A DNA stretch of 64,000 bases from Fulvivirga maritima (GCF_021389955.1 NZ_CP089980.1:2909001-2973000), one strand, 5' to 3'; positions 9,001 to 18,201 are shown, numbered from the stretch's first letter. Program-made: numbers and translations. Notes: a model not told the origin generated them from the letters alone.

Positions 9001-9256
9001 TGAGATACTTATTTAGTTTTTTCAGCGCTACAGGCTTAGATACAAAGTAATACCTGTTTTTAATATCTGTGCAATGTACAAAATAGCACTTCTTTTCTAA
9101 TGGGTCTTGATCTCCCTTTTCTAACCAAAAATATAGTTGCTGTTCTTCTAATAAAAAGTTGGTGTTTTCGAGTCCTTCCATAGGAAGTAATTCGATAGAA
9201 TTTTTCAGTAGTGTTTGGCGGCTATTCTGTGATGCTTTCCCGTCTTGTTCCGTCAT
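6023..9256 (-). CDS. Large uncharacterised protein with a beta-helix-like segment
   Basis: 1077 aa, family not recognised. No signal peptide or membrane helix is seen, so it is probably cytoplasmic. Residues about 270-345 are a run of short hydrophobic strands (CLIINGNLNVKGSLLM, GQVIVTGNVTAENLIISAIL, LFIAGKTTVTNILI), as in bactofilin or other parallel beta-helix folds. A Gly/Tyr-rich section follows (about 440-510, GDWVVVDRRSNTGTYGYSHD). The C-terminal 500 residues are mainly helical and rich in aromatic and acidic residues. It is monocistronic, with a 360-bp upstream region. A polymer-forming or scaffold role is only a guess from the repeat-like strands. Confidence 0.7.
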   Translation of the reverse strand: MTEQDGKASQNSRQTLLKNSIELLPMEGLENTNFLLEEQQLYFWLEKGDQDPLEKKCYFVHCTDIKNRYYFVSKPVALKKLNKYLIKDFEGEQMFMSEVSSGLKKISKKKNTFEPVHVSEIAKILSGKDFEELQNQEEERMLAYRSDEFDFEANLHIHANYATIWFNDSLIFNFYDDQEAWLKLADKQLKKFELSPHDTASDRQKEEVKNALAKLDNSQQEYNRKRDLLINHPELSQLLLNGDFSSHFDNFRAGKFEIIDNDVNEEGDFTLLNSQCLIINGNLNVKGSLLMKEGPKTGLIFNDGQVIVTGNVTAENLIISAILTPLFIAGKTTVTNILIDSHHIHAAVPPHAHILLHQHKPNNKNKRYTYDKEATPYNGYIFDESIYQEAKYGSSYEYKPDLILDKIKKGEQFLDFDQQVEIDLTPLKINAFIDMMTYWEGYYGSLAGFEKLDGIYEDHQIKEGDIYPGAGDWVVVDRRSNTGTYGYSHDGGGISSVIIKSPKKHGVNYKEEPIEGKVAPITLLERYQWISDLFIDWLHRTTPSPFGHFEDADDINKSYEEEKSEFPTDPHLALYWLLHFGFSLDKRYDEVAAIVKEHQLDDEMYHIYDTLIFFENTDAFYDIEIKKSEEAKEIFLRRRAFLVFFTQSQSYRGGSDNLQNWWNSIIMYPKVEDNLITRMRWLKNNLKKYNQWNEFEALVKDDQKDICLLSYVYACNPNTEDKASYADKLVNELFTYKNVWKDEHKRKFAEIMLWDVRDFVSDKEALKTTAAFYFNGNEVSKEYQDILAVLGEQNENVAALREHIAAIDQFIEGYDRFKTPAEEKAKIQKNIFNYLDGLTPEIRLETLMNLKGRDLQRMCFVYLWRADIENKKEALLHLFVNSDFSAHDINEKLFGEDFPNFIKGEDDPNLEMAKALFEVAPNLFDSDYPWENSIKSAAVFFLTSAHLPSVYDYFMEKVMAPLTPAGYKKKQVIFSSIYTTQYDTKINPSLNFSKEQIEGVLEAMIKLFLRDGGNSDAERVIFYCQNPEAEEWIRARMNDKTWMKQFASIQTAYDPLDEELESCFESALEFIEEEKSK

Positions 9257-9618
9257 TATGAGTGAATTTGTTGTTGTGTTAGTTTATGTAAAACTATATG
9301 ATTTATAAGGGCTTATGAATTTTTGTGATGGCAAATTTTCATAAGGATTGAATTTTCACGGAATTCAGGTAGGGGTGATTACGGAATACGACTAAGGTAA
9401 AATACTGCTGGTTGAGGTGGCTATAATTAGGCCTCGAAACTTAAGGCTAATGTTGGCTTAAAATAATGGTAGACAGATGATATAATGAGTGAAATGAAAT
9501 GAGAATTAAGAAGTTGGCTACATTTTTTAATTGATGAAATTATTTATAATATTGAAAATACAATATTTATAAGCTTTTGTCATTAATAAAAGTAAATTAA
9601 TCAACTTACTTACCTTTT
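9257..9618. other. Divergent intergenic region
   Basis: About 360 bp between two divergent genes, so it must hold both promoters. No TAnnTTTG box is clear. An imperfect inverted repeat AATATTG-N6-CAATATT lies at about 9540-9575. Nothing else could be supported. Confidence 0.35.
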
Positions 9619-10044
9619 ATGTCTATACACTTTAAAAAGGGAGGGATAACCACCCTTCTGCTGCTTTTTGTGGCTTCTAAATCATGGGCTCAAAGCATAG
9701 AGCCGCCAGTGGCCAAAAAAGAAGAACACCTGACTATAATTCATGGAGACACTCTAAGAGATAATTACTACTGGTTACGCAAAAAGAACGATTATGAGGT
9801 GATTAACTACCTTTCTGCAGAGAATGGCTATGTGCAGAGAATGACCAAAAGTGGAGAGTGGATAAGAGAAAAACTCTTTGAGGAAATGAAGGATCGTATG
9901 CAAGAGGATGATCTGTCGCCCCCAACTAAGAAGGATGATTACTTCTATTACTACAGGTATGAAAAAGGGGGAGGATTATGGTATTTACTGCAGGAAGAAG
10001 GGAAGCATGGAGGCGGAAGAGGAGGTGCTGCTGGATGTCAATAA
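9619..10044 (+). pseudogene. Secreted S9A prolyl oligopeptidase, N-terminal fragment (frameshifted)
   Basis: It begins with a signal peptide (hydrophobic TTLLLLFVASKSWAQ). The sequence then matches the start of oligopeptidase-B/S9A enzymes (DNYYWLRKKND, VINYLSAENGYVQ, KLFEEMKDRMQEDDL, YFYYYRYEKG). The family sequence then continues in another frame, from about 9968 (EDYGIYCRKK, EEEVLLDVNKLAEG). The switch occurs at A5G5 (9962-9971): removing one G restores one frame. Either this is a sequencing error in a homopolymer or the gene is broken. The last 24 or so residues of this frame (GLWYLLQEEGKHGG...) are out-of-frame. Confidence 0.7.
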
Positions 10045-12937
10045 ACTGGCCGAAGGAATGGGATATATAGGAGTAAGCCCTTCTATAAGTCCTGATCATC
10101 AGTGGTTAGCTTATCAGGTAGATTATACAGGAGGTGCTAAGACCAGTGTTTATTTTAAAGACCTTAATACCGGAGAAGTGATTAATGATGAGCTCCACCG
10201 GGTAGGAAGCATAGAGTGGTTTAATGATAGTAAAACCATTGCCTATACTAAAAAAGATACTACTAATAGGGATTACATTGTACTTACTCATAAACGTGGA
10301 GATGATGTGAAAAACGATAAAGTGCTTTTGGAAGAAAAGGATAAGACATTTATGCTTAGTCTAGGTAAAACTACCTCCAAAAAGTACATACTTATCAATT
10401 CTTCTGTTACACTTAGTACAGAAATTCGCTATATGTTGGCAGATAATCCTAATTCAAAACTAAAGCTCTTCAAGAAAAGAGAGCAGGATAAAAAGTATTG
10501 GATTAATCATCATGAAGGGGAAGATTACTTTTATGTGGTTAAAAACTTCCCGAGTAAAAGTCGTGATATTGTAAGGACTCCTGTAGATAAAACAGGAGAG
10601 CAGTATTGGGAAATTTTTGTACCTGCAAATGATAGTATTCCGCTGTCATCTTATTCGCTTTCTTCTGACTTTTTGGTTTTAAATCAGTTAGTAGATGGTC
10701 TTCCTTCTTTTTTAGTGAAAAACAGAAAAACCGGGGAGTCTTATAGAATGGAATTTCCTGATCCATCATATTCTGCCAGTGGAGCTATTGCCCTTGATTA
10801 TGGCACTGATACATTGTTATACAACTATAGTTCGCAGAAGCATCCGGAAGGTTACTATAAATATAGTTTAAGAACCAGAGAGAAAGTAGTGATAAAAGAA
10901 AATAAAGTGGCAGGTTATAATCCTGACGAATACATCACAAAAAGGTTATTTGCTACTGCCTCAGATGGTACTAAAATTCCCATCTCGATTATTTATAAAA
11001 AGGGTATAGAGCTAAATGGAGACAACCCGCTTTTGCTAGGGGGGTACGGATCTTACGGCAGTTCCAATTTCCCTGCCTTCAGCATAGCAGACTTGAGTCT
11101 GCTGGACAGAGGTTTCATTAAGGCTACGGCTCACATTCGTGGAGGTGGTGAATATGGTAATAAGTGGTATGAGGCAGGTAAATTATTCAATAAGAAAAAT
11201 ACATTCACTGATTTTATTGCATGCTCTGAGTTTCTGATTAATGAGGGGTATACTGATAGTAGCAAGCTGGTTATTTCAGGCGCTAGTGCCGGTGGTTTGC
11301 TTATGGGCGCGGTACTAAACATGCGTCCTGATTTATTTAAAGCGGCCATAGTTAGTGTGCCCTTTGTAGATGTAATCAATACCATGCTTGATGAAACCAT
11401 TCCCCTGACAACCTTTGAGTATGACGAGTGGGGCAACCCAAATCAGAAGGACTATTTTGATTATATGCTCTCTTATTCTCCTTATGATAATATTAAAGCT
11501 CAAGACTACCCCATTATGCTGGTTCAGGGCGGGTATAATGACCTAAATGTGGCTTATTGGGAGCCTGCCAAATATGTGGCCAAGCTACGAGCTATGAAAA
11601 CAGATGAGAATAGGCTTTACCTTAAAACCTCTATGAATGCGGGTCATGGGCTAACTTCAGGCAGGTATAATTGGCTAAAGCAGCGAGCTTTTGAGCAGTC
11701 TTTTATGCTTAATGCGGTAGGGGTAGATGCTGGCTATGGCACCATAAGAGGTGTGGTTACAGATCCTAATGGTGAGCCCATGCCTTTTGTAAATGTATTT
11801 ATTCAAGGGTCTACCACAGGTACTACTACTAATACTAATGGTGAGTATGCGCTAGATTTAAGGAGTGGTAACTATCAGTTGGTTTTTAGTCATGTGGCTT
11901 ACACCAATACCATTAAAGATGTCACATTAAATGGTGATTTAGATCTGAATATAGAGCTTACCTCTGATGCTATTATGCTTAATGATATTGTGGTGAGTGA
12001 CAGCTATTCTGATGCTGGGTTAGAAATAATTAAAAAGGCCATTGATAAACGAAAGGACTATCTGAAAGCGGTAGAAGGCTACTCGGCTGATGTATATATG
12101 AAATCATTCGATCGGCTGGATGAGATACCCGAAAAATTGCCTGCCTTTCTGCCTAAAGAAGATCTGCCCGATAGTACGGATCTTGGCCTTATTTATCTCA
12201 GTGAGTCCATTTCAGAACTGTATAAAAAACAACCAGATGAAGTGAAAGAAGTAATGGTTTCCTCTAAAGTAGGCGGATGGAGCCAGGGCTACAGCTGGAA
12301 CCAGGCAGGGCAAATTGATTTTAACTTCTATCAGAATCTGGTGGAAATTGGCGATTTAGCAGCCAGAGGTATAGTGAGTCCTATCGCCGCTAATGCGCCT
12401 ATGTTTTATCGTTATAAATACCTGGGTGAAGTGGAGAAGCAAGGCAGCCAGGTAAATAAAATAGAGGTGATTCCGCGTAGAAAAAATGATCCTGTTTTTG
12501 CAGGTAATATCTATATAGCTGAAGACACGTGGAATGTGGTGGGTATAGATATGATTCTTACTAATCGCCAGGTAGAGTTCTATGATACGCTGAACGTAGA
12601 GCAGGATTATGTTAAAATAAAGGAGGACTTATGGATGCCGCTTTTGCTAAAGACATATTCCAAAATAAAAATATTTGGGTTTGCGGGTTCTACCAATAAT
12701 ATTATCAGCTACAAAAATTATGAGGTTAACCCAGACTTCCCTAAAAATCTCTTTAATAACGAAATTTTTAAAATAGAAAAGGAGGCCAATAAAAAGGATT
12801 CTGCTTATTGGCAAGAGCACAGGCCGGTGGTGCTTACTGATGAAGAGGTTAGGTATTACTATAAACGAGACAGTACGGAGAAGCTGCACCAGTCAAAGGA
12901 ATATCTGGATTCATTAGATAGAGAGAGAACAAGATAA
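9968..12937 (+). CDS. S9A oligopeptidase catalytic part fused to DUF5686 N-terminal part
   Basis: It continues the peptidase from the G5 frameshift. A beta-propeller-like segment is followed by the alpha/beta-hydrolase with a complete triad: Ser in ISGASAGGLLMG (near 11285), Asp in GGYNDLNVAY, His in NAGHGLTSGRYN. The S9 part ends at about 11730 (MLNAVGV). With no stop or second signal peptide it runs into a carboxypeptidase-regulatory-like domain (GTIRGVVTDPNGEPMPFVNV), and then the DUF5686 periplasmic part (SESISELYKK, GNIYIAEDTWNVVGIDM). The frame ends at a TAA (12935) beside a GA repeat; the family sequence resumes in another frame. A fused peptidase/outer-membrane protein is unusual. Confidence 0.7.
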   Translation, partial: GEDYGIYCRKKGSMEAEEEVLLDVNKLAEGMGYIGVSPSISPDHQWLAYQVDYTGGAKTSVYFKDLNTGEVINDELHRVGSIEWFNDSKTIAYTKKDTTNRDYIVLTHKRGDDVKNDKVLLEEKDKTFMLSLGKTTSKKYILINSSVTLSTEIRYMLADNPNSKLKLFKKREQDKKYWINHHEGEDYFYVVKNFPSKSRDIVRTPVDKTGEQYWEIFVPANDSIPLSSYSLSSDFLVLNQLVDGLPSFLVKNRKTGESYRMEFPDPSYSASGAIALDYGTDTLLYNYSSQKHPEGYYKYSLRTREKVVIKENKVAGYNPDEYITKRLFATASDGTKIPISIIYKKGIELNGDNPLLLGGYGSYGSSNFPAFSIADLSLLDRGFIKATAHIRGGGEYGNKWYEAGKLFNKKNTFTDFIACSEFLINEGYTDSSKLVISGASAGGLLMGAVLNMRPDLFKAAIVSVPFVDVINTMLDETIPLTTFEYDEWGNPNQKDYFDYMLSYSPYDNIKAQDYPIMLVQGGYNDLNVAYWEPAKYVAKLRAMKTDENRLYLKTSMNAGHGLTSGRYNWLKQRAFEQSFMLNAVGVDAGYGTIRGVVTDPNGEPMPFVNVFIQGSTTGTTTNTNGEYALDLRSGNYQLVFSHVAYTNTIKDVTLNGDLDLNIELTSDAIMLNDIVVSDSYSDAGLEIIKKAIDKRKDYLKAVEGYSADVYMKSFDRLDEIPEKLPAFLPKEDLPDSTDLGLIYLSESISELYKKQPDEVKEVMVSSKVGGWSQGYSWNQAGQIDFNFYQNLVEIGDLAARGIVSPIAANAPMFYRYKYLGEVEKQGSQVNKIEVIPRRKNDPVFAGNIYIAEDTWNVVGIDMILTNRQVEFYDTLNVEQDYVKIKEDLWMPLLLKTYSKIKIFGFAGSTNNIISYKNYEVNPDFPKNLFNNEIFKIEKEANKKDSAYWQEHRPVVLTDEEVRYYYKRDSTEKLHQSKEYLDSLDRERTR

Positions 12938-14160
12938 AATGGAATAAATTTTTAACAGGTATACAAATCCGAAAAAGATCTAAGAAGCTGTTTTATAATT
13001 TTTCGGGTCTGCTGGATATGGTGCAGTTCAATACCGTAGAAGGACTTGTGGCTAATTTTAAGTGGAGCAGATATAAAGGAGATTGGTGGACTTATGATGG
13101 GAAGAGCTATTTGTTAAGAGGTAACATTAGGTATGGCTTTGCATCAGAACAGTTAAATGTTTCAGCGGCTTTTGCTAAAACTTTAGATGCCATGCATTTT
13201 AAACGCTTTTCTATGTCGGCAGGTCAGCAGATGGCTCAGATTAATAATTTAGAACCTATCAACCCTGTTGTTAATGCTGCTTATTCGTTACTCAGGCGCG
13301 AGAACTTCATGAAATTGTATCGGAAATCATTTTTTGATATCGGTTATCAACAAGAAGTGACCAATGGAGTTATGCTTACCGGTCAGCTCTCGTACCAGAA
13401 TAGAGAGCCGATGGTGAATAACAGTAACTATGCTTTTGTCTCTGAAAAAGAGGATCGCAGGTATACTTCTAATAATCCTTTGTCACCAGAATCTGATGTG
13501 CCCTTGTTTAACGAACATCAGGCATTGATATTTCAGATGACCGCCCGGCTAAGAATAAAGCAGAAATATGCAACCCGACCAGATAGAAAAGTGATTTATG
13601 GATCTAAGTACCCAACCGTAACCCTCGGATATAAAAAGGGCATATCAGGGCTTGGAAGTGATGTGGATTTTGATTTTGCTAATATTAATATAGGTGATGA
13701 TATTGATATGGGGCTTTTTGGTATTTCTTCGTTTGATGTGGCTTTTGGAGGCTTTTTTAATAAATCTTCAGTGCCTTTTGTCGATTATAAACACTTTAGA
13801 GGCAATGAAACCATATTTCTGAACAAGCAGGAACATTATGGGCGTGAACATGCTCCGCTCAATGCCTATCATATTTTAGATTATTATAGCAGAAGTACTA
13901 CCAGCACTTACTGGGAAGGACATTATGAGCACCATTTCAATGGATTTTTAATGAATAAGTTTCCGCTGATCAGAAGGTTTAAATTTCAGATGTTGGGAGG
14001 GGCTAACTTCCTGAAATCTGGTGATAGAGAGTATACTGAGCTTTATTTTGGAGTGGAAAACATTTTAAAAGTAATGCGAGTAGACTTTGTGGCTGGCTAT
14101 GATGATGTAGATAACGTGCAAACCGGCGTGCGGATATGGTTTGGAATTTCTAACCTTTAA
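12928..14160 (+). pseudogene. DUF5686 C-terminal outer-membrane barrel, frameshifted continuation
   Basis: The DUF5686 family sequence continues here in a different frame (ENKIKWNKFLTGIQ, FYNFSGLLDMVQFNTVEGLV). Alternating-polarity strands then run to the C-terminus and end GVRIWFGISNL, as in outer-membrane barrels. The first in-frame ATG is at 13018, but it lies inside the conserved domain and is not a natural start. The break is at AGAGAGAGA (12920-12928): losing 2 nt (one GA unit) would join it to the upstream frame. With the upstream fragments this is one gene of about 1510 codons (9619-14160), ended by the hairpin at 14168. Confidence 0.7.
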
Positions 14161-14167
14161 AAAAATA

Positions 14168-14204
14168 AAGGCTGCTTCGCTATTAATCAATAGGAAGCAG
14201 CCTT
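14168..14204. terminator. Bidirectional terminator between DUF5686 and degQ
   Basis: An 11-bp perfect stem (AAGGCTGCTTC / GAAGCAGCCTT) with a 15-nt loop sits between two convergent stop codons. A-rich sequence lies on one side and a T-rich one on the other. Confidence 0.8.
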
Positions 14205-14211
14205 CTCTTAT

Positions 14212-15681
14212 TTATCTTAAGTAGAAAGAATAATAACCTTCTCTACCTTTACTGTTTACACCTTCTATAATTACCCTGCCTCTTATTTTTTCCAATATAT
14301 CCACTAATTTTTCTGGGTCATCTATGGCCACTCGGTTAATATCAGTAATAACAAAATCTTCTGATACGCCCACTCTTCTTAAAAGGCCATTTTGAATATT
14401 GAACACTTTCACACCATATTCAATTCCTAATAAATCTCTTTCTACTTTAGGTACAGATTCAAATTGAGCACCCAGAGACTCAGAGGTGTATATCTCTCTT
14501 TTAAGTATACTGGTGGTGCCTTCTCTATTGGTAAGTGATAGATTTGCGCTTTTCACTTTACCATCTCTTTTGTACGTAATGGATATTTTATCTCCAGGAG
14601 AGTGATAGCTGAGTTCCTCTTCAAATTCACTTCTGCTATTTACTGAGATGTTGTTTACTGAAAGAATGACGTCATTTTCTTCTAGTCCTGCTTTAGCGGC
14701 AGCACCGTCTTCTTGCACGTGGCTAAGTAGTACCCCTTCATAAGCGGCATTATCTTTAATATTGATGTCCATTCGCTTAGCGATAGCAGCATCAAAGTCA
14801 GATACTTCTCCACCAAAGAAAGCCTTCTGCACTTCTCCATATTCTATGAGGTCACCCACTATTTTCTTTACTATATCAATAGGTACAGCAAAACCATAAC
14901 CAGCATAAGAGCCTGTCATAGATAAAATGGCCGTGTTTATACCTACTAACTCTCCACTTTTATTCACCAGTGCCCCACCACTATTACCAGGGTTAATGGC
15001 AGCATCTGTTTGTATAAATGATTCGATAGGGAATTTTCCTTGCAAAATGTTAATTTCTCGGCCTTTAGCACTCACTATACCAGCTGTTACGGTTGATGTA
15101 AGGTTAAAAGGGTTTCCTACTGCTATTACCCACTCACCAACATTGAGCTGCTTAGAGCTGCCAAGCGGAATGGCTGGCAGGGAGGCTCCGTCTACCTTAA
15201 GTACAGCCAGGTCAGTAGAAGGGTCAGTGCCTATTAGCTCAGCATCAAAGATTTTTTTGTTATACACTACTTCCAGTCTGTCAGCTCCCTGTACTACGTG
15301 GTTATTAGTTACAATATATCCGTCTTCAGAAAAAATCACCCCTGAACCGCTGCTGATCTGAGTCTGCTTGCCTGGGCTGCGGTCAAAGAACCAATCCAGG
15401 TAGCTGGTTCTGTAAGCAGTTTCTGAAATATTTTTAATGTATACCACGCTTTTGGTGCTGGTTTCAGAAGCTAAAACAAAGTCTGTGTCAGTAGCGGGTA
15501 AGCTAGAACGGTTGTTTTGCATCCGCTCACCATCATTGAACCTATTATTTACCAGTTGAAATTGGCTGCTGTCTGCGGCGGAAGAAGGGGCTATTTGATT
15601 GGTTTTATAAAGGTCAAAGACGTAAGCTCCTCCCAAACCGGCAGTAAAACTTAGTAGTATGATCTGAAGTGTTTTTCGCAT
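14212..15681 (-). CDS. degQ: DegQ/HtrA-type periplasmic serine protease
   Basis: 489 aa. An N-terminal signal or anchor helix (about 5-21) directs it to the periplasm. The trypsin-like triad is H128 (TNNHVV), D157 (STDLAVLKVD) and S234 (NPGNSGGAL). Two PDZ domains follow (about 285-385 and 395-489; the first carries GAAAKAGLEENDVILSVN). The family degrades or refolds misfolded envelope proteins. It is monocistronic and convergent with the DUF5686 gene. The symbol reflects family similarity; DegP and DegS types cannot be excluded. Confidence 0.9.
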   Translation of the reverse strand: MRKTLQIILLSFTAGLGGAYVFDLYKTNQIAPSSAADSSQFQLVNNRFNDGERMQNNRSSLPATDTDFVLASETSTKSVVYIKNISETAYRTSYLDWFFDRSPGKQTQISSGSGVIFSEDGYIVTNNHVVQGADRLEVVYNKKIFDAELIGTDPSTDLAVLKVDGASLPAIPLGSSKQLNVGEWVIAVGNPFNLTSTVTAGIVSAKGREINILQGKFPIESFIQTDAAINPGNSGGALVNKSGELVGINTAILSMTGSYAGYGFAVPIDIVKKIVGDLIEYGEVQKAFFGGEVSDFDAAIAKRMDINIKDNAAYEGVLLSHVQEDGAAAKAGLEENDVILSVNNISVNSRSEFEEELSYHSPGDKISITYKRDGKVKSANLSLTNREGTTSILKREIYTSESLGAQFESVPKVERDLLGIEYGVKVFNIQNGLLRRVGVSEDFVITDINRVAIDDPEKLVDILEKIRGRVIIEGVNSKGREGYYSFYLR

Positions 15682-15821
15682 ATTTCTAATTTTTGCTGTT
15701 TAGTTATCAAAAATTGTGCAGTTATAAAGAACGTGACATTTTTGCGCAAGTTTTATATTATTCAGTTAATATTTGTTAAACACCTTTTGCTTTTTAGCAC
15801 CTGCTATGAGCAAGAGTTATT

Positions 15822-15829
15822 TATCTTTG
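15822..15829 (+). promoter_or_regulatory. -7 promoter box for the GH3 gene
   Basis: TATCTTTG matches the Bacteroidota -7 consensus TAnnTTTG and ends 5 nt before the ATG at 15835, which suggests a leaderless or nearly leaderless transcript. No clear -33 element is seen. Confidence 0.45.
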
Positions 15830-15834
15830 TGCCC

Positions 15835-17331
15835 ATGGGAATACGATCAACTTTAAGCAAGCCGTTGGCTTCTTATGTGGTAAGGCAACAGAAGAAGTGG
15901 TCTGCCAGGCCGGGAGAGTATCAGAAAAAGGTTTTTGATGAACTTATCAGAAAGGCAGCTGCCACTAAATTTGGTAAGGATCATGGCTTTGCCGATATAA
16001 AAAATTTCAAGGACTTTCAGGAGAATGTGCCTATCAGAGATTATGAACAACTATCTCCTTACGTAAAGCAGGTGGTAGAAGGTAATAGTGATATCTTATG
16101 GCCAGGTAAACCTGAATATTTTGCTAAGACATCGGGCACTACTTCTGGCACTAAATATATTCCCATCACTAAAGATTCTATTCCTAATCATATTAATAGT
16201 GCTAAAAATGCCTTGCTGAGCTATGTGCATGAAACAGGGAAATCACAGTTTTTAGATGGCAAGCTGATTTTCCTTTCAGGGAGTCCTATTTTAACCCAGA
16301 AAGCAGGTATTAACACCGGTCGTTTGTCTGGTATTGTAAATCACCATGTGCCCGGCTACTTAAGAACTAACCAGATGCCGAGCTACGAAACCAATTGCAT
16401 AGAAGACTGGGAAGAGAAGCTGGAGAAGATCATAGATGAGACTATAGATAAAGATATGAGCCTGATCTCGGGTATTCCTCCTTGGGTGCAAATGTATTTT
16501 GATAGAATACAGGCCAGAACGGGCAAGAAGATTAAAGATGTATTTCCAAACTTTGAGCTGTTTGTATACGGAGGGGTGAATTTTGAGCCTTATAAGGCCA
16601 AATTATATGAAAGTATTGGCAAACGCGTAGATTCTGTAGAGACTTACCCGGCATCAGAAGGCTTTATAGCCTATCAGGATAGCCAGACGGAAGAAGGGTT
16701 ATTGCTGTTGGCTAATTCAGGAATATTCTTCGAGTTTGTTCCTGCAGATGAGTATTTTAATGAAAAACCTACCAGGCTTACTATAGATGAGGTGGAGGTA
16801 GGCGTAAATTATGCCGTGGTGCTTAGTAATAATGCAGGGCTGTGGGGCTATTCCATTGGTGATACAGTGAAGTTTGTTTCTAAATATCCGCACAGGCTAT
16901 TAGTTACAGGGAGGATAAAGCATTTTATTTCCGCTTTTGGAGAGCATGTGATTGGAGAGGAAGTGGAAAAGGCAATGAAATTTACGCTTGAGAAGTTTAC
17001 TGAAGCTGAGATTGTAGAGTTTACAGTAGCGCCACAAGTAACGCCGACTGAGGGACTGCCTTTGCATGAATGGTATATTGAGTTTTCAAACGCTCCATCA
17101 GATTTGAAAGCCTTTGAAAAAGAACTAAATTCGCAGCTTCAAAAATTAAACACTTACTATGATGATCTGCTTTCAGGTAATATTCTGAGAAACCTGGAAG
17201 TGATAGAGCTTAAGAGAGATTCCTTTATTAATTATATGAAATCACAGGGTAAGCTGGGGGGGCAGAATAAAGTGCCTCGTTTATCTAATGATAGGAAGAT
17301 CGCTGATGCTTTGATTAATTATAGAGTATAA
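15835..17331 (+). CDS. GH3-family acyl-adenylate/amido synthetase-like protein
   Basis: The frame opens at 15733, but the likely start is 15835 (MGIRSTLSKPLASYVV), 498 aa, just after the promoter box. The ATP/AMP-binding motif SGTTSGTKYIPIT is near residue 100. Other GH3/ANL signatures are SGIPPWVQMYFDR, ETYPASEGFIAYQ and VTGRIKHFISAFGEHVIGEE. Plant GH3 enzymes join amino acids to hormones such as auxin; the bacterial members are widespread in Bacteroidota with unknown substrates. It starts 150 bp from the divergent degQ and is followed 7 nt later by a secreted protein gene, so they probably form one unit. Confidence 0.85.
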   Translation: MGIRSTLSKPLASYVVRQQKKWSARPGEYQKKVFDELIRKAAATKFGKDHGFADIKNFKDFQENVPIRDYEQLSPYVKQVVEGNSDILWPGKPEYFAKTSGTTSGTKYIPITKDSIPNHINSAKNALLSYVHETGKSQFLDGKLIFLSGSPILTQKAGINTGRLSGIVNHHVPGYLRTNQMPSYETNCIEDWEEKLEKIIDETIDKDMSLISGIPPWVQMYFDRIQARTGKKIKDVFPNFELFVYGGVNFEPYKAKLYESIGKRVDSVETYPASEGFIAYQDSQTEEGLLLLANSGIFFEFVPADEYFNEKPTRLTIDEVEVGVNYAVVLSNNAGLWGYSIGDTVKFVSKYPHRLLVTGRIKHFISAFGEHVIGEEVEKAMKFTLEKFTEAEIVEFTVAPQVTPTEGLPLHEWYIEFSNAPSDLKAFEKELNSQLQKLNTYYDDLLSGNILRNLEVIELKRDSFINYMKSQGKLGGQNKVPRLSNDRKIADALINYRV

Positions 17332-17338
17332 CCTTGCA

Positions 17339-18178
17339 ATGAGACTTCTTTTATCAGTATTGTTATTTTTAATGTGCAGCATCGCTGTGCTGGCACAGCC
17401 GGGAGCCATTGGAGATAGTGATGGTATAAAGGGCATTCACTATTCTAAAGAACAAGATCAATGGTTTGACGGTAGCGTGCAGTTAGACAACGGAAAAGTA
17501 GTAAAAGGAAAGCTCAACTATAACTACGTTACTGATGTAGTTACCTTAGAGAAAGGAGATGAACTCTACACTTTTACTTCTGAAAAAGTTGTTGAATTTC
17601 ACTATTATAAAGGAAATGAGAAATGGGAATTCTATTCATTACCTTTAGTGGTAGGTCAAGAGCTTACCAGTAGAGCTAGATTTGGGTTTTACCATGTATT
17701 GGAGCAAGATAATAGTCGTGCCCTTTTGTCTAAATATGAGTTTTATTATGATGATAAAACTTACCCTAATGTGAAGAATATCATTAATATAAATACTCAA
17801 AACATGCTTTATCAAAGTCTGGTGGATCCTTTTTCTCAAGAAAGTGAGGGATCAATTATTAATGATAGTAATTGGAAGATTAAGAAATACATATATTTAA
17901 TTAGTGAAGGCTCTGAGCCTTTGACTATTCTAGAGTCAACAAAGCCGGATAAATTAAAGGAATACTCAGGAATAATAGAATTTAATAGGAAGAGTCATAA
18001 GGATGCCGTTACAGGAAAAAGAGACTTTAAATTTAAATCCTTATATAAAGGAAAGCCTTACGATTTGTTCCCTGGATATGAAGAGCAAATCAAAGAATAT
18101 ATAAACGAACACCATCCTGATTTGAAAAGAGAACATGGCTGGGTGGAGCTGTTTCAGGTTAGAAGTGGTTTGGAATAA
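17339..18178 (+). CDS. Secreted protein of unknown function
   Basis: 279 aa. A typical signal peptide (LLLSVLLFLMCSIAVLAQ) is followed by a mature domain rich in Tyr, Lys and short beta segments (GSVQLDNGKVVKGKLNY, YTFTSEKVVEFHYYKGNEKW). No family is recognised with confidence. It begins 7 nt after the GH3 gene stop and precedes dxr by 23 nt, so it may share a transcript with both. It is probably periplasmic or surface-associated. Confidence 0.65.
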   Translation: MRLLLSVLLFLMCSIAVLAQPGAIGDSDGIKGIHYSKEQDQWFDGSVQLDNGKVVKGKLNYNYVTDVVTLEKGDELYTFTSEKVVEFHYYKGNEKWEFYSLPLVVGQELTSRARFGFYHVLEQDNSRALLSKYEFYYDDKTYPNVKNIININTQNMLYQSLVDPFSQESEGSIINDSNWKIKKYIYLISEGSEPLTILESTKPDKLKEYSGIIEFNRKSHKDAVTGKRDFKFKSLYKGKPYDLFPGYEEQIKEYINEHHPDLKREHGWVELFQVRSGLE

Positions 18179-18201
18179 GATGTTTTAGTAAAATAAAAGT
18201 T

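Noticed and set aside
9908-9967. Start of the long peptidase frame at the ATG at 9908
   Set aside because: The first about 20 codons (ICRPQLRRMIT...) are out-of-frame translation of conserved peptidase DNA; the real frame is joined at the G5 run.
9962-9971. Programmed ribosomal frameshift site
   Set aside because: The A5G5 run would need a +1 shift and lacks a known stimulatory context; error or slippage is simpler.
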